NCBI GenBank assembly: GCA_964383715.1
Contig: CAYLHU010000001.1
Location: forward strand, 1-64,000
Direction: 5' to 3'
From: CAYLHU01 sp964383715
GTDB lineage: Bacteria; Patescibacteriota; Minisyncoccia; Minisyncoccales; CG1-02-41-26
DNA length: 64,000 nt
A program made the translations under genes and the position numbers. Positions 1-9,386 of the stretch are shown piece after piece. The stretch's first letter is position 1; each line of letters begins with the position of its first letter. A model generated the notes under the pieces. The model saw only the letters and a list, made by a program, of their open reading frames with translations. It did not search any database and was not told where the DNA came from.

Positions 1-2
1 TA

Positions 3-446
3 TCTATTATTGGCGACGGGCCTAAGAAATGGGAGTTGGAGAAATTTATCAGAAAAAATAATTTAGAAAAGAAAATAAAATTATTAGGCGATTTACCTCA
101 AAAAGAGGTATTTAAGATATTAAGAGAGAGTCATTTGTTTGTTCTAACTTCCAATTGGGAAGGGTTCCCCCGTTCAATTTTGGAAGCAATGAGTTTTGGT
201 TTAGCAGTTGTTGCTTCGGATGTCGGGGGAGTAAGAGAGTCCGTATCTGAAGAAAATGGTATTTTGATAAAAAAAGGTGATGAAGAAAGTTTTAAAAACG
301 CTTTAGAAAGATTATTAAAAAACCCATCTCTAGTTGAAAAAATGGGCAGAGAAGGTTGGAGAAAAGCGAGAGATGAATTTTTCTTAGAAAAAATGTTTAA
401 AGAAACAGAATCACTTTACGAATCAATCTTGGAAAATAAAAACTAA
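3..446 (+). CDS. Glycosyltransferase family 4, C-terminal part (cut by window start)
   Basis: The reading frame is open from the first bases of the window, so only the C-terminal nucleotide-sugar-binding half of the enzyme is present. The visible part begins with IIGDGPKKWELEKF, the usual start of the GT4 donor-binding domain. It continues with EGFPRSILEAMSFGLAVVAS, which carries the paired glutamates (E-x7-E) that contact the sugar nucleotide in GT-B retaining transferases. A start at the internal TTG (36) would discard the conserved GDGP motif, so the gene is taken as partial. It probably adds a sugar to a cell-surface glycan, in keeping with the sugar transferase and O-antigen ligase downstream. 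Donor and acceptor cannot be told from this fragment. Confidence 0.85.
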   Translation, partial: SIIGDGPKKWELEKFIRKNNLEKKIKLLGDLPQKEVFKILRESHLFVLTSNWEGFPRSILEAMSFGLAVVASDVGGVRESVSEENGILIKKGDEESFKNALERLLKNPSLVEKMGREGWRKARDEFFLEKMFKETESLYESILENKN

Positions 447-472
447 AAACTAATCTTTTTGCGATATATGGC

Positions 473-501
473 TTGACAAAGCTTTTCTTTTCTAATATCA
501 T
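473..501 (+). promoter_or_regulatory. Sigma70-type promoter for the AbiE-like pair
   Basis: TTGACA (473-478) and TATCAT (496-501) are separated by 17 bp and lie 66 bp upstream of the ATG at 567. This is close to consensus and directed at the two-gene module that follows. Confidence 0.6.
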
Positions 502-566
502 AGAAATAACCTTGAAATTTCCAGTAAAAAAGCGAAATGAGATAGGTTTATATAAAAATTAATACT

Positions 567-1166
567 ATGTTCAAAAAAGAAATAATTTGGCGAGAAATTT
601 TATATCAGAAAATTGAAAAGAAAAAGGGCAAATTCCAACAAAAAGAATTGGCTGAGAAATTTAAGTTTTCTTTAAGCACCATTCATAATGCCCTTAAAAT
701 TCCTCGTAAGACAGGAGCGGTCCGAGTAACCGGCAGATTTTTTGTTTTGGAAAATCCAGAAAAGATGCTTTATCTTTGGGCAACATTTAGAGAATTAAAA
801 AAAGATATTATTTATCAAACTTTTTCTAATAAATCGGCCAAAGAGGTTGAAGCATTGATGCCAGAAAAAGTTATTTTTGGCGCTTACTCGTCTTATATAG
901 AAAAGTTTCACTTTGCTCCTGCTGATTATGATAAAGTTTATGTCTATATAGCCAAAAACTATTTACCCGATTTTAAGAAGAGATTTCCGTTTAAAAAAGG
1001 AGAACCAAACATCATTGTTTTGGAAGCAGATAAATTTTTGAAAAAATATGGGAGAATTACACCTATTTGCCAGACATTTGTTGATATTTGGAATTTACCC
1101 GAATGGTATGCGCAAGATTTTTACAAAGAGTTTAAAGAAAAATTATGCAGTATTATCACGACCTAA
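567..1166 (+). CDS. Winged-helix AbiEi-like antitoxin/regulator
   Basis: This 199-residue protein starts with a helix-turn-helix region (about residues 10-60; QQKELAEKFKFSLSTIHNAL) followed by a basic wing-like stretch (RKTGAVRVTGRFFVL). The second half is an alpha/beta domain of unknown detail. This architecture, a winged helix followed by a mixed domain and translationally coupled to a nucleotidyltransferase, is that of AbiEi-type antitoxins of type IV toxin-antitoxin systems. The gene overlaps the nucleotidyltransferase by 22 bp and has its own promoter. Family knowledge suggests that it represses the operon and counters the transferase. The sequence shows only the HTH and the coupling. 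A plain transcriptional regulator is the alternative. Confidence 0.6.
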   Translation: MFKKEIIWREILYQKIEKKKGKFQQKELAEKFKFSLSTIHNALKIPRKTGAVRVTGRFFVLENPEKMLYLWATFRELKKDIIYQTFSNKSAKEVEALMPEKVIFGAYSSYIEKFHFAPADYDKVYVYIAKNYLPDFKKRFPFKKGEPNIIVLEADKFLKKYGRITPICQTFVDIWNLPEWYAQDFYKEFKEKLCSIITT

Positions 1167-1753
1167 TTACTAAAAAAAGTTTTAATGTTCTCAAACATTT
1201 CAAGCAGGAATATCAATTTATTTTAATTGGCGGTTGGGCGGTTTTTTTATACACTAAGGGCTTAAAATCAAAAGATGTTGATATTATCCTGGATTACGAA
1301 GAACTTTCACGATTAAAAGAAAATTTTGAAGTTATAAAAAACGAAAGATTAAAAAAATATGAAATCAAAATTGAAGGAATAGATGTTGATATTTACTTGC
1401 CTTATTTTTCAAACCCTGGATTGCCTTGTCAAGAAATAAAAAAATTTACTCTCACAAAAGAAAATTTTACTTTACCAATCCCAGAAACTCTTTTAATTTT
1501 GAAGCAAAATGCCTTTTTGGAACGCAAGGAATCTCCAAAGGGGGCAAAAGATAAAATAGATATTTTCTCTCTTTTACTTTTAGAGAGTTTTGATTTTTCA
1601 AAGTATAAAAATCTTCTAAAGAAATATCATAAAGAAAAACTCCTTCTGTGTTTAAAAGAATTGTTAAAGAAAACATTTGAAATTAAAGAACTTCAAATTT
1701 CCAGACACAAAATGGCTCAATTAAAAAAGAAAATTTTAAAAGAACTTGTCTAA
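1145..1753 (+). CDS. AbiEii-like nucleotidyltransferase (probable toxin)
   Basis: A protein of 202 residues with the minimal nucleotidyltransferase signature near residue 30: LIGGWAVFLYTKGLKSKDVD, a GG pair followed by a D-x-D metal-binding motif (DVDI). A further acidic strand (GIDVDIYLPYF, about residue 80) fits the third catalytic aspartate of the Pol-beta-like fold. A later lysine-rich helix (KQNAFLERKESPKGAKDKIDI) is typical of AbiEii and related transferases. Translation is coupled to the upstream HTH gene through the 22-bp overlap, so the pair reads as a type IV toxin-antitoxin module. A housekeeping tRNA or antibiotic nucleotidyltransferase is less likely given the partner gene. The NTP and target are unknown. 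Confidence 0.65.
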   Translation: MQYYHDLITKKSFNVLKHFKQEYQFILIGGWAVFLYTKGLKSKDVDIILDYEELSRLKENFEVIKNERLKKYEIKIEGIDVDIYLPYFSNPGLPCQEIKKFTLTKENFTLPIPETLLILKQNAFLERKESPKGAKDKIDIFSLLLLESFDFSKYKNLLKKYHKEKLLLCLKELLKKTFEIKELQISRHKMAQLKKKILKELV

Positions 1754-1759
1754 AACTAA

Positions 1760-3067
1760 TTAATTGTTTTTGAAAAATAATTGGAAAGTTCTAAGAAGAC
1801 AGTCAAGGTCTAAAAAGAAAGACCTGTTTTTTATATAATAAAGGTCATATTGAAATTTTTCGTGAGAGTCCGTTACTGAACGGGCATATCCGAATTTGAC
1901 TTGGGCCCAACCGGTAAAGCCCGGTTTAATAATATGCCTAAGATGATAGTGGGGGATTTCTTTTTCCAATTTTTTAACAAATTCTGGTCTTTCAGGTCGC
2001 GGTCCGACTATTGATATATCTCCCTTGAGAACATTGAGCATTTGGGAAATTTCATCTAAATGGCTTTTTCTTAAAAATCGGCCTATTCTTGTTGTTCGAG
2101 GGTCTTCTTTTTCGGCCCAAACAGCTCCTTTTTTTTCAGCATTCACTTTCATTGAGCGGAATTTTTGGAGCCAGAAAACCTTATTCTCTTTCCCGACTCT
2201 TTTTTGTTTATAAAATATCGGCCCTTTATCTTCTCGTTTTATTAAAATGGCGAATATTAACCAAAGAGGAGAAGTCAAAGCAATAAGCAAAGAAGAAATG
2301 ATGATATCTTCAACTCTTTTTATCTTATCGTAGACCTTCTTTTCGCCCTCCCTTAGATTCTTCAAAAACCAAAATTGATTAAGGGAGTCAATCGGAATTT
2401 TGTGAAATAGGTCCTCAAAAGCTCGGGGGAGGTCAACAAATTCTATTTTAAAGGGAAGGCATTTATAAAGTTCTTGGGATATTTTTTTATCGGAAAATAA
2501 TTCTTGGGTGATGATTAAAAGATTTATTTTTTTATTTTTCAATTGAGGCAATAAAGGTTTGCGAGAATCAAGAAATTTAAAGAACTTGTAGCCAATTTGG
2601 GGGTTGTTCTCAATCTGTTTAACTAATTTTAAGGAAAGGGGAGTTTTTCCCAAAAAAGCGACTTTTTGAAAATAAAGAGAGGAGAAAAGATAATAAAAAA
2701 ATCTTCGCCAAAGATACAGTAGAAGAGTGAATATAAAGGTATTAATTAAAAGGTTTGTTTTCGGGGTGATGCCGAAGAAGGGGATTAGGTAAAAGAAAAC
2801 GGCTCCTATTACTAAACAGGTTAAGGAACTTTCTCCGAGGCGGGTTATAAATTCAATTTTCGGTTTAATTAGGACTAAATTGTAAAGTTCAAAAATATAA
2901 AGAATGATAAACCAAAAAAAGTAGAGGAAAGTGAAGGGGAGAATATGTTGTTGAAGAATAGTCCAGTTAAAGTTCCCCCAAAAACCCAAGAGAACGGTTA
3001 AAAACAAACCGATATAAGCCAAAATAACATCTCCCAAAAATAAAATTGTTATTCTAAGGTTTTTCAT
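1760..3067 (-). CDS. Polyprenyl-phosphate glycosyl-1-phosphate transferase (bacterial sugar transferase)
   Basis: An initiating phosphoglycosyltransferase of 435 residues that would load the first sugar-phosphate onto undecaprenyl phosphate at the inner face of the membrane. Four hydrophobic segments occupy roughly residues 5-127. A central soluble domain follows, then a membrane-inserted helix (about 252-275). The C-terminal catalytic domain contains the conserved stretch GPIFYKQKRVGKENKVFWLQ, FRSM, and SHLDEISQMLNVLKGDISIVG with PRPERPEF. This long form resembles WbaP/exopolysaccharide-type enzymes. It points away from its neighbours but sits between a glycosyltransferase fragment and an O-antigen ligase, so this end of the window is a surface-polysaccharide region. 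The exact sugar cannot be assigned. Confidence 0.9.
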   Translation of the reverse strand: MKNLRITILFLGDVILAYIGLFLTVLLGFWGNFNWTILQQHILPFTFLYFFWFIILYIFELYNLVLIKPKIEFITRLGESSLTCLVIGAVFFYLIPFFGITPKTNLLINTFIFTLLLYLWRRFFYYLFSSLYFQKVAFLGKTPLSLKLVKQIENNPQIGYKFFKFLDSRKPLLPQLKNKKINLLIITQELFSDKKISQELYKCLPFKIEFVDLPRAFEDLFHKIPIDSLNQFWFLKNLREGEKKVYDKIKRVEDIIISSLLIALTSPLWLIFAILIKREDKGPIFYKQKRVGKENKVFWLQKFRSMKVNAEKKGAVWAEKEDPRTTRIGRFLRKSHLDEISQMLNVLKGDISIVGPRPERPEFVKKLEKEIPHYHLRHIIKPGFTGWAQVKFGYARSVTDSHEKFQYDLYYIKNRSFFLDLDCLLRTFQLFFKNN

Positions 3068-3081
3068 CGCCTGCCTTTATT

Positions 3082-3309
3082 TACCGAGCCTTCGCTTTGC
3101 GAAGGCGAAGGTCAAGCGGTGAGGGGGTACCCTCATCTTTACAAGCTCACTTCATTCGCTTGTAGATGAGGGCAAAGCCCTCATCGCCTGTCTCCTACCG
3201 AGCCTTCGCTTTGCGAAGGCGAAGGTCAAGCGGTGAGGGGGTACCCTCATCTTTACAAGCTCACTTCATTCGCTTGTAGATGAGGGCAAAGCCCTCATCG
3301 CCTGTCTCC
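3082..3309. repeat. Two tandem copies of a 114-bp palindrome-rich repeat
   Basis: The unit starting at 3082 is repeated without change at 3196. Each copy contains three inverted repeats: CCTTCGC/GCGAAGG, an outer CCCTCATC/GATGAGGG pair enclosing about 25 bp, and the GATGA-GGG-CAAAG-CCC-TCATC hairpin (3165-3185 and 3279-3299). The hairpin belongs to the dispersed family described in the findings. No ORF crosses the unit. Confidence 0.9.
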
Positions 3310-3399
3310 ATTTTAACTCTCTTTTCTCTTTTTTCAAGATATAAAAAAATATAAAAGAAAAGAGATTAGGTTTTTAATTTCTAAAATAAAAATTTAGTG

Positions 3400-3427
3400 T
3401 TGAATTATTTTCAAAAAAAGTTAAGAT
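3400..3427 (+). promoter_or_regulatory. Possible promoter of the O-antigen ligase operon
   Basis: TTGAAT (3400-3405) and TAAGAT (3422-3427) with a 16-bp spacer lie 21 bp upstream of the ATG at 3449. The surrounding 100 bp is very AT-rich. The -35 box is weak, so this is tentative. Confidence 0.4.
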
Positions 3428-3448
3428 AGCTTTAAGGATAAATAAACT

Positions 3449-5488
3449 ATGGGCAAGAAATCAAGATTAAAAAAAGAAAAACGAGCAGTTCAATTTTTGG
3501 GTGAAAAAAAAGAGGAAAAATCAAAAGAAAATTATTTTTTAATAAAATTTATTTTTCTTTTTACCCTTTTAACATTATTTTTCCCTTTGGTTGTGAACGC
3601 CAATTTTTATTTTCCTTTTGTCGGGTTAAAGAGCTTGGTTTTTATGGCCGGAGTGGAAATCATTTTTTTTGCTTGGTTAATTTTAATTCTCAAGAACAAA
3701 AAGTATAGACCGAAAATTAATTCTATTCTTCTGTCGTTCTCTATCTTTTTATTGGTTTTAGCGGTGAGCGCTATTTTGGGAGTTGATTTTTCCCGTTCTT
3801 TTTGGTCTAAATATGAGAGAATGACGGGACTTTTGATGTGGTTTCACATTTTTGCTTTTTTTCTTGTTACATCGTCAATGTTTAAGACAAAAGACGACTG
3901 GCGGAAGATTTTTACGGTTTCTATCTTTGTGGGGCTGATAACAAGCGTAATATCCATTGCCGAGTTAATTGGAATTAAAGGGCTAACGGTTTCAGCTAAA
4001 GGGGGAGCAACTCTGGGCAACACTTCTTTTTTAGGGGCCTATCTTTTATTTAATATCTTTTTAGCCCTTTGGATGCTATTGGAGAATAAAAAATGGGGCT
4101 GGAAAGTTTTTTATTCTTTTTCAATGGTTTTGATGTTTTTAGCTGTTTGGCTTTCTTCAGCCCGGGCGGCGGCAATCTCAATCGTTGGCGGTTTCGTTCT
4201 GATTTTTCTCCTTTGGTTAAGTTTTAAACCCAAAAATAAAAAAATAAGGAGCTTGGGTCGCGTTTTATTGGTGTCTCTTTTCTTGATTGGTTTAATCGGT
4301 TTGATTCTTTTGTTCCTGCCGGATAACTTTGTTCATCAAAAATTTATTGATTTAACAAGTCGGGCTCGTTTTGTCAACTGGGAAATGGGTTGGAAAGCGT
4401 TTTTGGAAAGACCTCTTTTGGGTTGGGGGCCCGAGAATTACACTTTGGCTTTTACCAAGTTTTTTAACCCTTGTCTTTTTATCGGCGAGTGCGGAGGAGA
4501 GATTTGGTTTGACCGAACTCATAATATTGTCTTTGACACATTGTCTGCTACGGGGATTTTAGGTTTTTTCGCTTATCTTGGCTTATTTGTTTCTTTCTTT
4601 TGGTTTTTTTGGAAAAAGTATGCGCGGGAAAAGTCAATTGACTTTTTTACATTTTCAATTTTTCCAACAATATTAGTGGCTTATTTCATTCAGAACCTAA
4701 CTGTTTTTGATATGCCGGTTAACTTAATGATGTTTGCCTTAGTTCTAAGTTTCGGTGCTTCTTTGGAAAAGAAAGAAAAAATGCCGTTTGGCAATTCGGC
4801 TAGTAAAAAAAGAGATTTTCCTGTGATAATTTTAGCCATTTTATTCATTTTTTCCTTTTCTAAGTTTATTATCGCTCCAATACGAACCGAACATTTTGTT
4901 ATTGACTCTCTAAAAACTAATGTCTCCCAAGAAAAAATTAATTTTTATCAAAAAGCATTAGAGGCGTCTCCTCTTGGCCGTTATCAAATAAGGGAGTTTT
5001 TCGGGCAACAATCCCAAGATATGATTACGGGGAATATGGATGTTATTTTAGAAAATGAAGGAAGGAAAAAACAGGCAGAAAGCGAGATATCTTTTTTAAT
5101 AGCCCAACTCCAGAAAACAAAAGAGCAATCTCCTCAGGACTTCAGGTCAATTCTTCGTTTAGCCAATCTTTACAATCTTTTCAGTTTGCTAAAGTTCGAA
5201 AACATTTCCTTAGCTGAACAATTCAGCAAAGAAGCGATTGAGCTTTCACCGGATAATCAACAGGGTTATTGGGCATTAGCTCAAACTAGAATTTATCAGC
5301 AAGATTTTGAAGAGGCCTTAAAATTAAGCGAAAAAGCAATTGAATTAGAACCCAAATTGTTTCAATCTTACAAGATAAGCTATCAAATAGCCAAAATATC
5401 AGGCGACTTGAAAAAAGCAAAAGAAATAACCGAGAGAGCGGGAGAGATTAACTCCGAATGGATAAAAGAGTTTGATATTTTAGAATAA
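3449..5488 (+). CDS. O-antigen ligase/Wzy-like membrane protein with C-terminal TPR repeats
   Basis: A polytopic membrane protein of 679 residues. A basic N-terminus is followed by about a dozen hydrophobic segments up to roughly residue 475. The conserved periplasmic loop of the Wzy_C/WaaL family is visible as RPLLGWGPENYTLAFTKFF and, further on, FDRTHNIVFDTLSATGILGF. The soluble C-terminus (about residues 560-675) has helical repeats with the TPR pattern (AIELSPDNQQGYWALAQTR; AIELEPKLFQSY). Enzymes of this class transfer or polymerise polyprenyl-linked glycans outside the membrane. The start has a short AT-rich leader. Only one base separates the stop from the next gene, so the two are probably cotranscribed. 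Confidence 0.85.
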   Translation: MGKKSRLKKEKRAVQFLGEKKEEKSKENYFLIKFIFLFTLLTLFFPLVVNANFYFPFVGLKSLVFMAGVEIIFFAWLILILKNKKYRPKINSILLSFSIFLLVLAVSAILGVDFSRSFWSKYERMTGLLMWFHIFAFFLVTSSMFKTKDDWRKIFTVSIFVGLITSVISIAELIGIKGLTVSAKGGATLGNTSFLGAYLLFNIFLALWMLLENKKWGWKVFYSFSMVLMFLAVWLSSARAAAISIVGGFVLIFLLWLSFKPKNKKIRSLGRVLLVSLFLIGLIGLILLFLPDNFVHQKFIDLTSRARFVNWEMGWKAFLERPLLGWGPENYTLAFTKFFNPCLFIGECGGEIWFDRTHNIVFDTLSATGILGFFAYLGLFVSFFWFFWKKYAREKSIDFFTFSIFPTILVAYFIQNLTVFDMPVNLMMFALVLSFGASLEKKEKMPFGNSASKKRDFPVIILAILFIFSFSKFIIAPIRTEHFVIDSLKTNVSQEKINFYQKALEASPLGRYQIREFFGQQSQDMITGNMDVILENEGRKKQAESEISFLIAQLQKTKEQSPQDFRSILRLANLYNLFSLLKFENISLAEQFSKEAIELSPDNQQGYWALAQTRIYQQDFEEALKLSEKAIELEPKLFQSYKISYQIAKISGDLKKAKEITERAGEINSEWIKEFDILE

Positions 5489-5489
5489 A

Positions 5490-6719
5490 ATGCGGAAAAT
5501 ATTCAAAAAATTTGTTTTAACATTATTTTTTCTAAGCATTATTTTTTTAAGTTATAATGCAGGGTTTATCGTCGGCAAAAAAGAGGTCTCTCTAATTGCT
5601 CCGGCTAAGATAATCAACTCTGACCCGGAAAGTTTCTTAGGGGAAAGGGTTGATTTTTCCATTTTTTGGGAGGCCTGGAGAAAATTAGAAAAGGACTTTT
5701 TGGATAAAGAAAAAATTGACTATCAAGCGATGGTTTACGGGGCCATTAAGGGAATGGTAGATGTTTTAGACGACCCCTACACAAGTTTTTTTAACCCGGT
5801 GGAATCAGATGATTTTAATGAAGAACTTTCCGGGAAATATGAAGGAGTGGGAATGGAGGTCTCCGTAAAAGACGACAATATAACAATTGTGAGCCCCTTT
5901 GAAGGGACTCCGGCTGCCCAAGCCGGCATTAAGCCCGGAGATATTATTTTGGAGGTGGACGGCACTTCAACAAGTGGGCTTTCTTTAGAGAAGACAGTTG
6001 GTTTAATTAAAGGAGAGAGTGGGACAGAAGTAGTTCTCTTAATTGAGAGAAAAGGATGGGAATCTCCCCGAGAAATTATTCTTAAAAGAGCCACTATAAA
6101 AATCCCCACCTTGAAGTGGGAAATTATAGAAAGGGAAAACGGTTCTTCGGTCGCTTTGATAAAAATGTATCAATTCAACGGTATTTTGGTCTCAGAATTA
6201 AAAAGGGTTTCCGATGAAATACTAAATTCGTCAGCCCAGAAAATAATTTTGGACTTAAGAAATAATCCGGGGGGCTACTTAAATGTCGCCCAAGAAATAG
6301 CCGGTTGGTTTTTAGAGAAAGGAGAGGTTGTTGTTTGGGAGGATTTTGGCCAGGAAAAAGAGAAAAAATCTTATAAAGCCCAAGGGCCGTCCAAATTTGT
6401 CCAATATCCAACAGTTGTTTTGATAAATGGCGGTTCGGCTTCGGCCTCGGAGATTTTAGCTGGGGCCTTAAGGGATAATAGAGGAATAAAATTAGTAGGG
6501 GATCAATCTTTTGGGAAGGGCTCGGTTCAGGAACAGACCTTTCTTTTAGATAATTCATCTCTGAAAATTACCATCGCTAAATGGCTAACACCGAAAGGTG
6601 ATTTGATTGATAAAATGGGGTTGACCCCGGATATTGAAATAAGTTTAGATGAAGAACTCTGGCTTGAAGGAGGGGACTCTCAATTAAACAAAGGGCTGGA
6701 AATAATTGATGGGATGTGA
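5490..6719 (+). CDS. ctpA: Carboxy-terminal processing protease, S41 family (CtpA-like)
   Basis: A secreted or membrane-tethered serine protease of 409 residues. An N-terminal hydrophobic segment (residues 8-27) acts as signal or anchor. A PDZ domain covers about residues 105-190, with the carboxylate-binding region EGVGMEVSVKDD and AGIKPGDIILEVDG. The catalytic S41 domain follows. The nucleophile serine lies in NGGSASASEILAGAL and the general-base lysine in DQSFGKGSVQEQ, which is the Ser/Lys dyad of this family. Members trim the C-termini of exported proteins. It sits one base after the O-antigen ligase gene, so it shares that transcript. The length is normal for the family. Confidence 0.93.
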   Translation: MRKIFKKFVLTLFFLSIIFLSYNAGFIVGKKEVSLIAPAKIINSDPESFLGERVDFSIFWEAWRKLEKDFLDKEKIDYQAMVYGAIKGMVDVLDDPYTSFFNPVESDDFNEELSGKYEGVGMEVSVKDDNITIVSPFEGTPAAQAGIKPGDIILEVDGTSTSGLSLEKTVGLIKGESGTEVVLLIERKGWESPREIILKRATIKIPTLKWEIIERENGSSVALIKMYQFNGILVSELKRVSDEILNSSAQKIILDLRNNPGGYLNVAQEIAGWFLEKGEVVVWEDFGQEKEKKSYKAQGPSKFVQYPTVVLINGGSASASEILAGALRDNRGIKLVGDQSFGKGSVQEQTFLLDNSSLKITIAKWLTPKGDLIDKMGLTPDIEISLDEELWLEGGDSQLNKGLEIIDGM

Positions 6720-6832
6720 GAAAATAAAATATCCGTTAGTGAAAGTGAGCCGAAGGCGAAGCTTGAACTTACGGAGATTTTACCTGCCAAACTTTTTATT
6801 TCGTAAAGTCATAGGCGGGGACATTTTTTATC

Positions 6833-7285
6833 ATGTGGGTTATTCTCTTAAAAGACATTAAAGGGTTAGGAAAGAAATATGAAAGAAAAAATATCCAAGA
6901 CGGCTACGCCAGGAATTATTTAATTCCTCGGGAATATGTTGAATTGGCCACAAAAGAAAACTTAGAGCAATTAAAAATAAAAAAGGAAAAAGAAAAAACA
7001 AAAGCTGAAGAAGAACTTAAAAAAACGGGGGACATAGCTTCTGCCCTTGACGGTCAGGAGGTTGAATTAAAAATGAGAACGGGGGAAGAAGGACAATTTT
7101 TTGAAAAAATAAACGAACAAAAAATTTCTAAAAAATTGAAAGAAATTGGTTTTAATGTTGATAAATCCCAAATTGAATTTACTCAAGAGATTGAAGGGTT
7201 GGGAGAGTTTCCAGTTAAAATTAAGTTTAGAGACAATTTAGAAGTAGAAATAAAGCTTATTATTAGTAATGAAGAAATCAACTAA
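6833..7285 (+). CDS. rplI: 50S ribosomal protein L9
   Basis: A 150-residue ribosomal protein with the usual two-lobed layout. The N-terminal rRNA-binding domain includes LLKDIKGLGKKYERKNIQDG followed by YARNYLIPREY. A long charged helix (about residues 45-75) connects it to the C-terminal domain. The conserved Y-A-R-N-Y-L-I-P motif settles the identity. The reading frame overlaps pyrG by 17 bp, suggesting translational coupling. L9 binds 23S rRNA domain V and helps to maintain the reading frame. The length is the usual ~150 residues. Confidence 0.95.
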   Translation: MWVILLKDIKGLGKKYERKNIQDGYARNYLIPREYVELATKENLEQLKIKKEKEKTKAEEELKKTGDIASALDGQEVELKMRTGEEGQFFEKINEQKISKKLKEIGFNVDKSQIEFTQEIEGLGEFPVKIKFRDNLEVEIKLIISNEEIN

Positions 7286-8900
7286 ATATGTTTTTATAGC
7301 CGGAGGCGTAATGTCGGGCATTGGTAAGGGAGTAGCAACTGCCTCTATTGGTCGAATCTTGAAAAGCAAGGGCTTTAAGGTTCAGGCGATGAAGATAGAC
7401 CCCTATATAAATATTGATGCCGGAACAATGAACCCGATTGAACATGGAGAGGTTTTTGTCACTTATGACGGGACAGAATGTGACCAGGATGTGGGCAACT
7501 ATGAGAGATTCTTGGAAGAAAACCTGACAACTAATAACTACCTTACCACAGGCAGGGTCTACCAATCAGTTATTCAAAAAGAAAGGAATTTAAAATATGG
7601 AGGGAAATGCGTTGAAGTCATTCCTCATATTCCCGAAGAAGCTATCCTAAAAATGAAAAAGGTAAAAAGAGAAACCGGCGCGGATTTTCTCTTGGTTGAG
7701 ATAGGAGGAACAGTAGGGGAGTATCAAAATCTCTTATTCTTGGAAGCGGTTAGAATGTTAAAATTACGACATCCAAAAGATGTTGTTTTTATATTAGTGA
7801 GCTATTTACCCGTACCCAAAATGATAGGGGAGATGAAAACAAAACCAACCCAATACGCCGTTAGGTCGGTTAATTCTGCCGGAATTCAACCGGACTTAAT
7901 ATTGGGGAGGTCAGAGGTTCCTTTAGATAAGCCGAGAAAAAAGAAATTGTCGGTTTTCTGTAACATCTCGGAAAAAGATGTGATTTCCGCTCCGGATGTG
8001 GACTCAATTTATAAAATCCCTCTAAACTTTGAAATGGAAAACTTAGGCAATCGGATTTTAAAAAAAGTTAATTTGAATCCGAGAAAAAGTAATTTAGAAA
8101 AATGGCAGGAATTGGTTAGAACAATTGAGAACCCGATGGGGAAAGTGAAAATAGGAATAGTCGGCAAATATTTTAAAACAGGAAAGTTCACTCTAACCGA
8201 TTCTTATATATCTGTTATTGAGGCGATAAAACACGCCGCTTATCATTTTAAAGTTTCTCCCGAGATTATTTGGCTTGACTCGGAGGTCTATGAAGAAGAC
8301 CCTAAAAAACTAAAAGAATTAAAAAAGATAGACGGATTGATTGTTCCCGGCGGGTTTGGGAGTAGGGGAATAGAGGGGAAAATAAGGGCCATTGAGTTTT
8401 GTCGGAAACAAAAAATCCCTTTTTTGGGACTTTGTGTAGGAATGCAATTGGCCGTTATTGAGTTTGCCAGAAATGTTTGTGGCTTGAAGGAAGCTAACTC
8501 TACTGAATTTTCCGAAAACTGTCAAGAGCCAGTAATTGACATTATGTCGGAACAGAAAAAGATTTTAGGAGATAAGAAATATGGAGGGACAATGAGGTTG
8601 GGGGGCTATAGTTGTAAACTAATCAAGGGAACTTTAAGTAGAGAGGCCTATGGGAGTCCAGTCGTTTTTGAACGTCATCGCCACCGTTATGAACTTAATA
8701 ACAAGTACAGAGAAATATTGGAAAAGAAAGGACTAACCATTTCAGGGGTTAATCCAGATAAAAATTTGGTGGAAATAGTAGAGATAAAAGAAAATCCCTT
8801 TTTTGTTGCCGTCCAGTTTCACCCGGAGTTCAAGTCAAGGCCTTTGTGCCCTCACCCCTTGTTTAAAAAACTTATTGAGATTTCTCTCCAACAACATTGA
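7269..8900 (+). CDS. pyrG: CTP synthase
   Basis: A full-length CTP synthase of 543 residues that makes CTP from UTP, ATP and glutamine in the cytoplasm. The N-terminal amidoligase domain begins with [19 protein letters not shown], an ATP-binding loop slightly different from the common [26 protein letters not shown] follows. The C-terminal class-I glutaminase has the nucleophile cysteine in [16 protein letters not shown] and the His/Glu pair in [11 protein letters not shown]. The start overlaps rplI. The 3' end overlaps the convergent rpmA gene by 29 bp, so the two messages share complementary ends and no room is left for a terminator between them. Confidence 0.97.
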   Translation: MKKSTKYVFIAGGVMSGIGKGVATASIGRILKSKGFKVQAMKIDPYINIDAGTMNPIEHGEVFVTYDGTECDQDVGNYERFLEENLTTNNYLTTGRVYQSVIQKERNLKYGGKCVEVIPHIPEEAILKMKKVKRETGADFLLVEIGGTVGEYQNLLFLEAVRMLKLRHPKDVVFILVSYLPVPKMIGEMKTKPTQYAVRSVNSAGIQPDLILGRSEVPLDKPRKKKLSVFCNISEKDVISAPDVDSIYKIPLNFEMENLGNRILKKVNLNPRKSNLEKWQELVRTIENPMGKVKIGIVGKYFKTGKFTLTDSYISVIEAIKHAAYHFKVSPEIIWLDSEVYEEDPKKLKELKKIDGLIVPGGFGSRGIEGKIRAIEFCRKQKIPFLGLCVGMQLAVIEFARNVCGLKEANSTEFSENCQEPVIDIMSEQKKILGDKKYGGTMRLGGYSCKLIKGTLSREAYGSPVVFERHRHRYELNNKYREILEKKGLTISGVNPDKNLVEIVEIKENPFFVAVQFHPEFKSRPLCPHPLFKKLIEISLQQH

Positions 8901-9162
8901 TAATTTTAGCAATTCTTTGAGAACCGTCAAATTTTCTTTTTCTTATAGTTCTAATCTTAACTTTTCCTTTTTTTAAAGCAAAAAGAGTGTGGTCTCGGCC
9001 ACAGCCGACATTTTCTCCCGCCAAGAACTTTGTTCCTCTTTGGCGGACAATAATTTCTCCTCCTTCTTTTATTGTTTGGCCGTCGGCAAGTTTGAGTCCT
9101 AAATACTTCGGCCGGGAGTCCCTTCCTAACCTGGATGTTCCTTTAGATTTTGTTTTTGACAT
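8872..9162 (-). CDS. rpmA: 50S ribosomal protein L27
   Basis: A protein of 96 residues with the conserved L27 core: [20 protein letters not shown], then [13 protein letters not shown] and [16 protein letters not shown]27 lies near the peptidyl-transferase centre. In most bacteria rpmA directly follows rplU; here rplU is 31 kb away at 40430, so the usual pair is split. The N-terminus ([13 protein letters not shown]) has no long cleavable extension. The last 29 bp overlap the end of the convergent pyrG gene. Confidence 0.95.
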   Translation of the reverse strand: MSKTKSKGTSRLGRDSRPKYLGLKLADGQTIKEGGEIIVRQRGTKFLAGENVGCGRDHTLFALKKGKVKIRTIRKRKFDGSQRIAKIINVVGEKSQ

Positions 9163-9173
9163 ATTTATTTTAT

Positions 9174-9290
9174 AAAAACTTGATAGGCGATGAAGGATTT
9201 GCCTTCATCTTCACCTTCATTTTTGCTTCGCAAAAACTTGATAGGCGATGAAGGCTTTGCCTTCATCTTCACCTTCGCTTTCTTACAGAA
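9174..9290. repeat. Two copies of a ~58-bp GATGA-palindrome repeat
   Basis: AAAACTTGATAGGCGATGAAGG occurs at about 9175 and again about 58 bp later, each time leading into a hairpin: GATGA-AGG-ATTTG-CCT-TCATC (9189-9209) and GATGA-AGG-CTTTG-CCT-TCATC (9247-9267). The stretch lies upstream of rpmA and contains no ORF. Confidence 0.8.
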
Positions 9291-9386
9291 AGCTCGGTTT
9301 TAGACATATTTGAAAATTAACTAATTTTACGTTTCGCGTTACATGTTACACGTTACACGATATACATTTTTCATTCATTTATATCT

